A DNA stretch of 32,413 nt from NCBI GenBank assembly GCA_003552325.1, contig PUKM01000024.1, positions 1 to 32,413 on the forward strand, read 5' to 3'. Position 1 is the first letter of the stretch. Every line of letters starts with the position of its first letter. Under the pieces are notes generated by a model, which made no database searches, was not told where the DNA came from, and saw only the letters and a program-made list of their open reading frames with translations. The stretch is from Natrialbaceae archaeon. Its GTDB lineage: Archaea; Halobacteriota; Halobacteria; Halobacteriales; Natrialbaceae. This document shows positions 18,498 through 26,152 of the stretch, in pieces. The translations under genes and the position numbers were made by a program.

Positions 18498-19858
18498 ACG
18501 ACCATCACTCGCAGGTCGTTGACGTTGGTTCCGGTGTATCCCGTCGTCGTCTCGAGTAGTGCATCCAGCTCCTCGAGCAGTGTCGTCGAATCGTGTCGAT
18601 TCAGGGCGTTCCTGACGCGCCTCGCCGTTTTATCACCATCGACCGTATCCGTGTCGACGATACCACCGCAGGCGTGTGTCGGTCCATCGATTCCGTCGGT
18701 GTCGGCCGATGCGAGGACTGCCGTGCAGTCGCTATGGGCGAGCGAGCGCAACTCGAGGGCGGCCGCGAGGGCGAGTTCCTGATTGGGGCCGCCCGTGCCT
18801 GTGGTGGGGCCGTCGACCGTCACCGTCACTTCGCCACCGGAGAGGAAGACCGCCGGGGAAGCAATCGGATCACCCTCCTGGACACACTCCGCTGCGATTG
18901 CGGCGTGAACATCCCCAACGGTCCGGGCTTCACCGCGGATCCGACTCGAGAGGATGCAGACGTCATAACCACGCTCGAGCGCTTCGTCCTTCGCCGCCTC
19001 GAGTGCGGTTCGTGTCGTCGCCAGACAGTGCCACGGGCTCGTGAGTGAGTCGGAGTCCGGCGTCTCCTCGCGTGAGCCCTCGAGACCACGCTCGAGGTGT
19101 GTTTCGATCGCCGGCGGGGGCTCGATATCGTACCGCTCGAGGACAGCCACGGCATCGCCGTAGGTGGTTTCGTCCCCGACGGTCGGCCCGCTTCCGATCA
19201 CCGATGGATCGTCACCGACCACGTCACTGATGGCCAGGGTTACGTGCGTTGCTGGCTCGAGCACGCGCGCCAGGTGGCCACCCTTGATCGCTGAACAGTG
19301 TTTACGGACGGCGTTTATTTCCCCGATTGCGGCACCAGCCGCGAGTAACTCGTCGGTGAGTGAGGCAAGGGCCTCGAGCGGGATGTCGGGCGGCGGTGCG
19401 CACAATAACGCGCTGGCTCCGCCGCTGAGAACGACGAGGACGAGGTCGTCAGCCGTTGTGTCCCCAGCACGCTCGAGCACGGTGTTTGCAGCTTCAACAT
19501 TCCGCTGCGTAGGCGTTGGGTGGTCACCAACCTGCACGTCAATGGCGGACGTTTCCGCTCGGGCACTCGCCACGACATCTCCTTCCAGACAGGCGATTCG
19601 GCCATCTTCGAGCGCCGGGAGGAGGACTCCCTCGAGCGCAATAGCCATCTCCCCCGCGGCTTTGCCGCCACCGAGCACGAGCACACGGTCAAACTCGTCG
19701 AGGGTGTACGTCTCACCAGCAATCCGGAGGGTCAAACCCTCGAGTGAAACCGCGTCGTCGATCACCGTCGACGGATGGGCGGCCTGGATCCCCGCCTCGA
19801 GGCACTCGAGGGCGGTTCGGTGGGCAGGGGGTTCATCAGGAGGGAGTGGGTCAAACAT
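18482..19858 (-). CDS. Glycerate 2-kinase (DUF4147 / MOFRL family)
   Basis: LEAGIQAAHPSTVIDDAVSLE, DRVLVLGGGKAAGEMAIALE, DHPTPTQRNVEAANTVLERAG, VVLSGGASALLCAPPPDIPLEALASLTDELLAAGAAIGEINAVRKHCSAIKGGHLA, TGGPNQELALAAALE, STDTDGIDGPTHACGGIVD-like motif. Confidence 0.92.
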   Translation of the reverse strand: MFDPLPPDEPPAHRTALECLEAGIQAAHPSTVIDDAVSLEGLTLRIAGETYTLDEFDRVLVLGGGKAAGEMAIALEGVLLPALEDGRIACLEGDVVASARAETSAIDVQVGDHPTPTQRNVEAANTVLERAGDTTADDLVLVVLSGGASALLCAPPPDIPLEALASLTDELLAAGAAIGEINAVRKHCSAIKGGHLARVLEPATHVTLAISDVVGDDPSVIGSGPTVGDETTYGDAVAVLERYDIEPPPAIETHLERGLEGSREETPDSDSLTSPWHCLATTRTALEAAKDEALERGYDVCILSSRIRGEARTVGDVHAAIAAECVQEGDPIASPAVFLSGGEVTVTVDGPTTGTGGPNQELALAAALELRSLAHSDCTAVLASADTDGIDGPTHACGGIVDTDTVDGDKTARRVRNALNRHDSTTLLEELDALLETTTGYTGTNVNDLRVMVVQPTD

Positions 19859-19885
19859 CAGGGTTCAAGGTACCAAGACCTGTCG

Positions 19886-20830
19886 TCAGGCGAGCTTCTG
19901 AATCAGTCCATACGCTGCATCACGCAGCCTGTCAGGAAGGAATCGGGCGTACAGTCCGTACTCCGCCACGGCCCCGACAGGATACCGTGCCGGGGGCTCC
20001 GGACAGGTCCCCGCGTGGACGATGGCGTCTGCGACGGCAGACGGTTCGACGGCGAGCGGACCACCACCGCCAACGAGTTGGGTATCCTCGAACAGGTCGT
20101 ACAGCGGAGCATACGCCGCCGTGCGTTACTCGGGCACCTCATCCTGGGCACGCTCTTCGAATTCGCTCTGGACCGGCCCCGGTTCGACCACAACGACCTC
20201 GATATCGAATCCCTCGACTTCGGCCCTGAGGGCGTCGCTCATCGCCTCGAGGGCGTGTTTCGAGCCAGCGTAGGCGCCTGTCCCGGCGACGGCGATGCGC
20301 CCAAGCACCGAAGAGACGTTGATAATTCGCCCGTCCTCCTGGGCTCGCATGTGCGGCAACGCCGTCCGCGTGAGACGGTGTGGGCCGTAGACGTTGACCT
20401 GGAATTGGCGGTGGACCTCACTGGTCGGGACGTCCTCGAGCGGGCCAAGCTTAGCGTATCCTGCATTGTTGACGAGGCAATCGATCGCCCCACCGATCTC
20501 GACCGTTCGTTCGACCACTCGAGCGACCTGGTCCCCGTCCGTCACGTCGAGTGCCATCGTCGTACAGCCCGCCTCCTCGAGGTCGTCGATATCGGCCGGG
20601 TTGCGTGCAGTGGCGACCACCTGCCAGTTCTCCGCGAGGAAGGCCGCGGCCGTGGCGCGTCCGATACCAGAGGAACAGCCTGTGATGAGGGCACAACGCT
20701 TTCGGGTGTATCGGTCTCGAGTCGTCTTCGTGTCGTCGCTTTCTGTGGTCGAATCGACGCCATCGTCGGACGGACCGTCTGCACCAACGGGATCCGTCGC
20801 CTCAGCGTCGTCCGTCGCTGCCGGTGTCAT
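19886..20830 (-). pseudogene. SDR family oxidoreductase interrupted by an in-frame TAA at 20126-20128
   Basis: ALITGCSSGIGRATAAAF...NNAGYAKLG...AYAGSKHALEAMSDAL...VEPGPVQSEFEERAQDEVPE-TAA-RTAAYAPLYDLFEDTQLVGGGGPLAVEPSAVADAIVHAGTCPEPPARYPVGAVAEYGLYARFLPDRLRDAAYGLIQKLA-TGA; codon-by-codon reverse-strand reading was checked. Confidence 0.8.
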
Positions 20831-20934
20831 AAGCGGTGATTCGAGCGAGAGTACCTAAGTATCGATGGTTCGTCGCGCTGATTGGAGTTCGTTCGATTGC
20901 CTTTTCGTGCTGGCACGGCGAGAGACAGCAACTC

Positions 20935-21609
20935 GTGTCGGCCACCCTCGTTTCGCTCACCGCCGGTGTCGTCTTCGGGATCGCCCTCGCCGCACCGCCA
21001 GGTCCAATGAACGCCATTATCGCCGAAGAGAGCGTCCTCCGGGGGTGGACTGCTGGCTTCAAGGCGGGCGTCGGGGCGATGCTCGCTGACATCCTCTTTT
21101 TTCTCCTGGTGTTCGCCGGCGTCGCAACGCTCGTCGATAGCATCACCGGCCTCGAGACCGTGTTGTACCTCCTCGGAGGGCTCTTGATGCTCGTCTTCGC
21201 CCTCGATGCCTGGCGAGGAGCGCGTGATGCCGCGTTCACCGACGGCGACGACGGCGACGCTCGAGGGTTTCAAAAGGCGTTCGCGCTCTCAATCACCAAT
21301 CCGTACCAGATCGGGTTCTGGCTGACCGTCGGCGTGGGCCTGGTTCAACCCGGAACCCTCGACGTGTTCGCCCACCTTCCCGCACTCGGTGACGCACTGA
21401 CAGGGACATTCCTCGTGGAAACAGGGAGTCTCGCCCTGCTCGTTGGCTTCTTCGGCGGGATCGCTGCGTGGGTCGTGATCTATCCTGCCGCACTCGTCCA
21501 GGCCGGCCGGCGGGTCGACGCGTTCGCCCCGTTCGTGGCACTGCTGAGCGGTATCGTCCTGGCCGGATTTGGCCTCTTTTTTCTCCTGATGGGGCTCATC
21601 GGGCTGTAG
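20935..21609 (+). CDS. LysE family amino-acid exporter
   Basis: GTG start VSATLVSLTAGVVFGIALAAPPGPMNAIIAEESVLRGWTAGFKAGVGAMLADILFFLLVF...; PPGPMNAII motif, six TM-like segments. Confidence 0.85.
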   Translation: MSATLVSLTAGVVFGIALAAPPGPMNAIIAEESVLRGWTAGFKAGVGAMLADILFFLLVFAGVATLVDSITGLETVLYLLGGLLMLVFALDAWRGARDAAFTDGDDGDARGFQKAFALSITNPYQIGFWLTVGVGLVQPGTLDVFAHLPALGDALTGTFLVETGSLALLVGFFGGIAAWVVIYPAALVQAGRRVDAFAPFVALLSGIVLAGFGLFFLLMGLIGL

Positions 21610-21640
21610 CGATTTGACGAACCGCGACCCACTCGAGAGC

Positions 21641-22000
21641 CTACTCCTTCCCCTTCGCAGACGCAGGGTCAACTCCCTCGAAATACCAGTGGGCGTGGCG
21701 TCGACACCCTGGATTGAACGACGCCTGACAGTGGGGGCAGGTGTGGTCACACTCGAGGTACGTAGAGACGGTGAGTGTCGTTTCACAGACGCCACAGTAG
21801 ACTGCTGGGTCATCGAAGCGTGAAGCGGGCCACGGTTCGCTGTCGTGGTCAGCAACCACGTCGTGGCACCGTTTACAAGAAAAGTAGCGCTCACAACAGC
21901 CGAATCGAAGGGCAATGACGTCGAGGTCACTGTCATAGTGAGCACAGCGGGTCTCATCGTCGACGTCGACACCGTGAACCTGTGGGCGACTGTCAGTCAC
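21641..22000 (-). CDS. CHY-type zinc finger protein
   Basis: GTG start TDSRPQVHGVDVDDETRCAHYDSDLDVIALRFGCCERYFSCKRCHDVVADHDSEPWPASRFDDPAVYCGVCETTLTVSTYLECDHTCPHCQASFNPGCRRHAHWYFE. Confidence 0.92.
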   Translation of the reverse strand: MTDSRPQVHGVDVDDETRCAHYDSDLDVIALRFGCCERYFSCKRCHDVVADHDSEPWPASRFDDPAVYCGVCETTLTVSTYLECDHTCPHCQASFNPGCRRHAHWYFEGVDPASAKGKE

Positions 22001-22079
22001 AGGCTGGACATTGAACCCAGGACTTCTCAACGTTGTGACTGCCACCGGGGGCTTCGCTCTCCTGCGGTAGCCGAAACGG

Positions 22080-22598
22080 TCACTCGAATGCCGCGGTATC
22101 GCCACGACGGTACCGATCGAGGCGCTGATAGCCTCGAATCGAGCCGTCTTCGTCAAGAGTCAGCTCGTACCGTCCCAGTATGTCCTGGGTATCCGGTATC
22201 GCTCGCCGTTCGACCACGTCAACGACCGCCATCCAGCCCTCTTCTGTTGGTGAGATTTCACTGATGGTGTCGAGAGGGTGGCCGATAATTGCATCGGCAG
22301 CGTGTTCGATTCGCCGTCTAATGGCGAGCAATCCCTCGAGCTGGTCGTCATCAATCTCAACCTCTTCGAGTTCAGTATCGACTTCCTCGACGGCAACCGC
22401 CGTCGGTTCAGTGACGTCTTCTTGTTGCATAGGTTCTCTCATCTGCTCGTCGGTGTTGTCTTCGTCGGCCGCTGGATCAGTCACCGTCTCGTCTTCGGGA
22501 CCATGCTGGTGACAGAATCCATCCTCATCGGCCGCACGAGTACACCGGTCGCCGTCAGCCGTTCGTGCAATACACTGTGCTGTCTGTTGTGATGCCAT
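22080..22598 (-). CDS. gvpO: Gas vesicle protein GvpO with N-terminal Cys/His motif
   Basis: MASQQTAQCIARTADGDRCTRAADEDGFCHQHGPED... then ...EEGWMAVVDVVERRAIPDTQDILGRYELTLDEDGSIRGYQRLDRYRRGDTAAFE, matching the GvpO core. Confidence 0.9.
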   Translation of the reverse strand: MASQQTAQCIARTADGDRCTRAADEDGFCHQHGPEDETVTDPAADEDNTDEQMREPMQQEDVTEPTAVAVEEVDTELEEVEIDDDQLEGLLAIRRRIEHAADAIIGHPLDTISEISPTEEGWMAVVDVVERRAIPDTQDILGRYELTLDEDGSIRGYQRLDRYRRGDTAAFE

Positions 22599-22602
22599 CG
22601 CC

Positions 22603-23643
22603 TTACTCCTCGCTAAGGAGGTTTCTAACTTGTTCCTCGAGTGCAGTCGTTGCCGTGTGTCCGCCACCACTCGCGACTTTCGGGGCCAGGACATCGGTGA
22701 ACACCGACGCGATCGTGTTATCGTCGATTTCTCCCTCACTGTCACCAGCAAAGACGGCCAGTCCTGTCGCTGCAGTGATCGCTACACGGGTGCCGATCAC
22801 CACATCGAGCTCGGTCCGAAGCCGCCGCGTGGTTTCGACCACGGTCGTGATCACATCTTCCGGGACGTCTACGTGTGCGCGAACGATTTCTCGTTCCGTC
22901 TCTTCATCGTGGTAATCGACGGAGACGCCAACCATTCGGTCGAGCAACGCATCCTGTGGTTCGTGGACGCCGGCATATTCGGCCGTGTTAGAGGTCAGGA
23001 TCGCGCGAAACTCGGGGTGTACGTCCAGTTTCCGGTCGCCACCACGTTTTGCCGGGCGCTCGAGGACGCCTTCCTCGAACATCGACAATAACACGTTGTG
23101 TGCAGCCGGATCACTCCGTGAAAACTCGTTATAGACGAGTGTTGCGCCCTCACTGGCTGCAACGGAGAGTGGGTTGTCAACCCACCGTTCACGGACGACC
23201 TCCGTGTGTTTGTGGACCCCGCTGACGTAGCGGTCGTCCTCGACGTATCGTTCACCACCGGCGTGCGCCCCAGTGAGGGTTGCGGTGTTGACGGCCTCGT
23301 CGCCGTCAATCCAGACGACCGGGCGGCCCCGGTTGGCTGCCGCAGTGAGGGCAAGGGCTGTCTTTCCACACCCGGTCGGCCCGATGACGTGCACGGGTTG
23401 GTCGGCGTCGAGCCACCCGTTCACCCGGTCGATGAGTGCGTCGATGGCGTCGGTCCGGACGAACGGATCGGGAGCGACCGCATCCGGTTCGCGGAGAATC
23501 GACTCTCTCGAGCGAGCCGAACCAGCCGCTTCATCCGCACCGTTATCGAGGTGCTTTTTCGCTCTCCCTTGCTTCTCACTCCGATCGCTTCGGATCTTGC
23601 GCCCGCGAACCTTCCGTTCACGTCCGGACGATGGTGGTGCCAT
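22603..23643 (-). CDS. gvpN: Gas vesicle ATPase GvpN (AAA+)
   Basis: ERKVRGRKIRSDRSEKQG... HVIGPTGCGKTALALTAAANRGRPVVWIDGDEAVNTATLTGAHAGG...EGATLVYNEFSRSDPAAHNVLLSMFEEGVLE...EFRAILTSNTAEYAGVHEPQDALLDRMVGVSVDY. Confidence 0.93.
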   Translation of the reverse strand: MAPPSSGRERKVRGRKIRSDRSEKQGRAKKHLDNGADEAAGSARSRESILREPDAVAPDPFVRTDAIDALIDRVNGWLDADQPVHVIGPTGCGKTALALTAAANRGRPVVWIDGDEAVNTATLTGAHAGGERYVEDDRYVSGVHKHTEVVRERWVDNPLSVAASEGATLVYNEFSRSDPAAHNVLLSMFEEGVLERPAKRGGDRKLDVHPEFRAILTSNTAEYAGVHEPQDALLDRMVGVSVDYHDEETEREIVRAHVDVPEDVITTVVETTRRLRTELDVVIGTRVAITAATGLAVFAGDSEGEIDDNTIASVFTDVLAPKVASGGGHTATTALEEQVRNLLSEE

Positions 23644-23650
23644 CGAGGAC

Positions 23651-23938
23651 TTATTCCGCCGCCGATTGCGGCGAGGATTCCGGTCGTCGCTCGATTTCGA
23701 GCTCCTCTAAGTCTTCGAGGTCTCCCTCGGCCGTTGCCCGCTCTATCTTCGATATCTCTTCGGCATAGTGGAGGAAGGTGTCCACCGATGCGACGACGAC
23801 ACGGGCTTCGATAGTCAGCAACTCGATACCGACCACGGAGATCCGTGCCCAGACGTCGATCACGACGCCTTTGTCGAGGATACGGTCCAGTACTTCGGCA
23901 AGACTCGAGGAATCCGGTCGACGTTGTGGTTGTGCCAT
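23651..23938 (-). CDS. gvpA: Gas vesicle structural protein GvpA
   Basis: [66 protein letters not shown]; canonical GvpA core. Confidence 0.96.
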   Translation of the reverse strand: MAQPQRRPDSSSLAEVLDRILDKGVVIDVWARISVVGIELLTIEARVVVASVDTFLHYAEEISKIERATAEGDLEDLEELEIERRPESSPQSAAE

Positions 23939-24038
23939 TGCAAGCCATGTCCGCGGGGAAGCTGTTTCACGGCACGCGCTGCACGTGCAAGCCAAATGAT
24001 TCGGTGGCTTTCTATAGCTCTTCGACCAGCACTCGAGT

Positions 24039-24782
24039 ATGCATGATATCTGTATCGTTGGCGGTGGTGTTGCTGGCCTCGCCGCATCGATTTTTACGGC
24101 CAGAAACGGGCTGGATACCCTCGTGATCGACGGCGGTGAGTCGATCCTCGCCCGGAACGCCAGCCTCGAGAATTATCCCGGGTTTCCAGATGGCGTCGAC
24201 GCCCGCCGGTATCTGCAATTGACGCGTAAGCAAGCCCAGACGTCGGGTGCAGCGTTCGAACTCGGTCGTGTTACTCGTGTTACCCCACGTGAGCCTGCTG
24301 ACCTGGACGCTGGCTTCGTGCTCGAAACCGACGGCGGAGGTCCGCTCGAGGCCCGTCGCGTGATCGCGGCATCCTGGCCCGACAGCGAGTATCTCGTTCC
24401 CCTCGACGTTGGCCGAGAACAGCGCGGGAGCAAGTACATGGTCGCCGTCGACGAGGCAGGACGAACAGCCGTCGACGGGATTTACGCGGCTGGACGCCTT
24501 GCGGGGGAACCCCATCAGTCGATCGTCGCCGCAGGGCACGGTGCAAAGGTCGCCCTCGCGGCGATCCACGACGCTGACACCGCGTTCTATCACGACTGGG
24601 TTACACCGGAGGGATACTTCACCGGCCGCGGGCGAGAGATTCCACCCGGCTGTGTAGAAATCGACGAGGACGAACGCAGACGGCGTGATGAAAAAGCGAG
24701 AGCGACCATGCTCGAGTCTCTATCCGAGCCACTCGAGGAACAGCCGACGATGCATCCGTCAGTCGACACGGACACGGTTTGA
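24039..24782 (+). CDS. Compact FAD-dependent oxidoreductase (thioredoxin reductase-like fold)
   Basis: [67 protein letters not shown]...[34 protein letters not shown]-like tttctatagc about 26 bp upstream. Confidence 0.88.
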   Translation: MHDICIVGGGVAGLAASIFTARNGLDTLVIDGGESILARNASLENYPGFPDGVDARRYLQLTRKQAQTSGAAFELGRVTRVTPREPADLDAGFVLETDGGGPLEARRVIAASWPDSEYLVPLDVGREQRGSKYMVAVDEAGRTAVDGIYAAGRLAGEPHQSIVAAGHGAKVALAAIHDADTAFYHDWVTPEGYFTGRGREIPPGCVEIDEDERRRRDEKARATMLESLSEPLEEQPTMHPSVDTDTV

Positions 24783-24832
24783 GCTGGCGGCGTAAGTCGA
24801 ATTGGTATAGCGGGAAGCGTCACCAAACGGAG

Positions 24833-25285
24833 TCAGGTCTGGACCAACGCGACCCAGAAATCCTCAATTTCGGTCGCGAACTCGAGAAAGTCCGCTGGTT
24901 CGATTGGCTTTTGGACGAAGCAATCCGCCTCGAGACCATGTGACCGCACGATCTCCTCACCGACTGTCGAACTCGTCAGGACGACCACGGGAAGGTCCTT
25001 GAGCACGGACTCCTCCTGTAATTCCTGTAATAGCTCGACCCCGTCTGTGTCGGGGAGTCTCGGTTCCAACAGGAGCAAATCGGGTTTGGGCTGGTTCGCG
25101 TGCTCGCCTCGCTGGCAGAGATACTCGAGTGCAGACCCGCCGTTCGTCACAGTATGGACGGTGTTTATCAGATTCCCCTCAGTGAGTGATTCCGAGAAGA
25201 GACGGGCATCACCGGGGTTTGGCTCGATCAACAGGATATCGATTGGCTCGAGTTCCGATGTCGATTCTGCCGTCATTGCCACCAC
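24833..25285 (-). CDS. Receiver-domain-only response regulator-like protein (phospho-acceptor position Glu)
   Basis: PIDILLIEPNPGDARLFSESLTEGNLINTVHTVTNGGSALEYLCQRGEHANQPKPDLLLLEPRLPDTDGVELLQELQEESVLKDLPVVVLTSSTVGEEIVRSHGLEADCFVQKPIEPADFLEF. Confidence 0.9.
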   Translation of the reverse strand: MVAMTAESTSELEPIDILLIEPNPGDARLFSESLTEGNLINTVHTVTNGGSALEYLCQRGEHANQPKPDLLLLEPRLPDTDGVELLQELQEESVLKDLPVVVLTSSTVGEEIVRSHGLEADCFVQKPIEPADFLEFATEIEDFWVALVQT

Positions 25286-25396
25286 TACCTAGCGCAGGAA
25301 CATAAGCCTCGCTACAGTTTGAACCAGCCTGAGAAGTAGCCAGCCATTACGGGCCAAACAACAGTACTGCACTGCAAGATGGCCAATTATTACAGG

Positions 25397-25843
25397 CTAC
25401 TCGAGATCGTACGTCTCGATCAGGACTGACTGCGAACCGGATGAATCCACCCAGATGATCCGGAGTTCGTCGGGGCTCTCACAGTCTTCATCAAAATCCT
25501 CCTCTTTGATCGTATCCCCTTGCTCTATGACCCCTTCCCACGTATGGCAGAGTTCGTTGCTCTCGTTTCGGATCTCGAGGTCGCCCGGGATCGGTGTGCT
25601 CGAGGCGAGGACGAGGGTAATATCCCCATCCCCGTTCTGATCCATCACAACGTTCGTATCCGGCGGCGGTTGATTCGGCCCCGACTCGAGCACGAACGCG
25701 CCCACGACAGCCATCGACAGCACCGCAATCGCCACTAACAGTACGACCCCGATCACCGGCGACACGCCACGCTCGAGCGCGTTGTTGGCTCCCTCCGACG
25801 AACCGTCACCTGTTGAGACCGTCAGTGACGAGCGTGCTTTCAT
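25397..25843 (-). CDS. Archaeal type IV pilin-like protein (Pilin_N domain)
   Basis: MKARSSLTVSTGDGSSEGANNALERGVSPVIGVVLLVAIAVLSMAVVGAFVLESG...; GVSPVIGVVLLVAI hydrophobic pilin N-terminus. The ORF track's upstream extension to 26365 appears non-coding. Confidence 0.88.
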   Translation of the reverse strand: MKARSSLTVSTGDGSSEGANNALERGVSPVIGVVLLVAIAVLSMAVVGAFVLESGPNQPPPDTNVVMDQNGDGDITLVLASSTPIPGDLEIRNESNELCHTWEGVIEQGDTIKEEDFDEDCESPDELRIIWVDSSGSQSVLIETYDLE

Positions 25844-25946
25844 CGTCCAATTATTGCTTGCAACGAACAAATACCTACCGACCGAACGGTCTGTCGAAGC
25901 GTTCACACTCGGCCGCCAGCGCTGTTTTTCCCGGATCCAGCGGACA

Positions 25947-26029
25947 CTGATACTGTCGACTGTACGTCGTCCACGGTTCTTTCCTCCCCGGGTTGTGAGA
26001 ATCCGCACACAGGTACAGCCAACAGCATG
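25947..26029. repeat. Dispersed 83-bp repeat, copy 2 (with 7526..7608)
   Basis: ctgatactgtcgactgtacgtcgtccacggttctttcctccccgggttgtgagaatccgcacacaggtacagccaacagcatg, gap-free alignment to copy 1. Confidence 0.75.
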
Positions 26030-26152
26030 AGCCATACGACCGTTCGCGGATGCTGGGGCCAGATTCAGCATGGCGAGCGTGCTGAAGGTATGAACGAACC
26101 AACACTCCCAGACAGCGGATACTATAAACCACCAACACCCCAATGATCGGTA

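Noticed and set aside
20126-20128. Pyrrolysine or selenocysteine recoding of the SDR stop
   Set aside because: The codon is TAA, not TAG or TGA, and no recoding element was seen.
19775-20839. Plus-strand 354-aa ORF
   Set aside because: Antisense to the SDR gene (including the region past its TAA); composition Arg/Asp-rich without recognisable motifs.
25906-26028. Short minus-strand ORF (MLLAVPVCGFSQPGEERTVDDV...) inside repeat copy 2
   Set aside because: The corresponding frame in copy 1 has ATA instead of ATG and an early TAA, so the repeat is unlikely to encode a conserved peptide.
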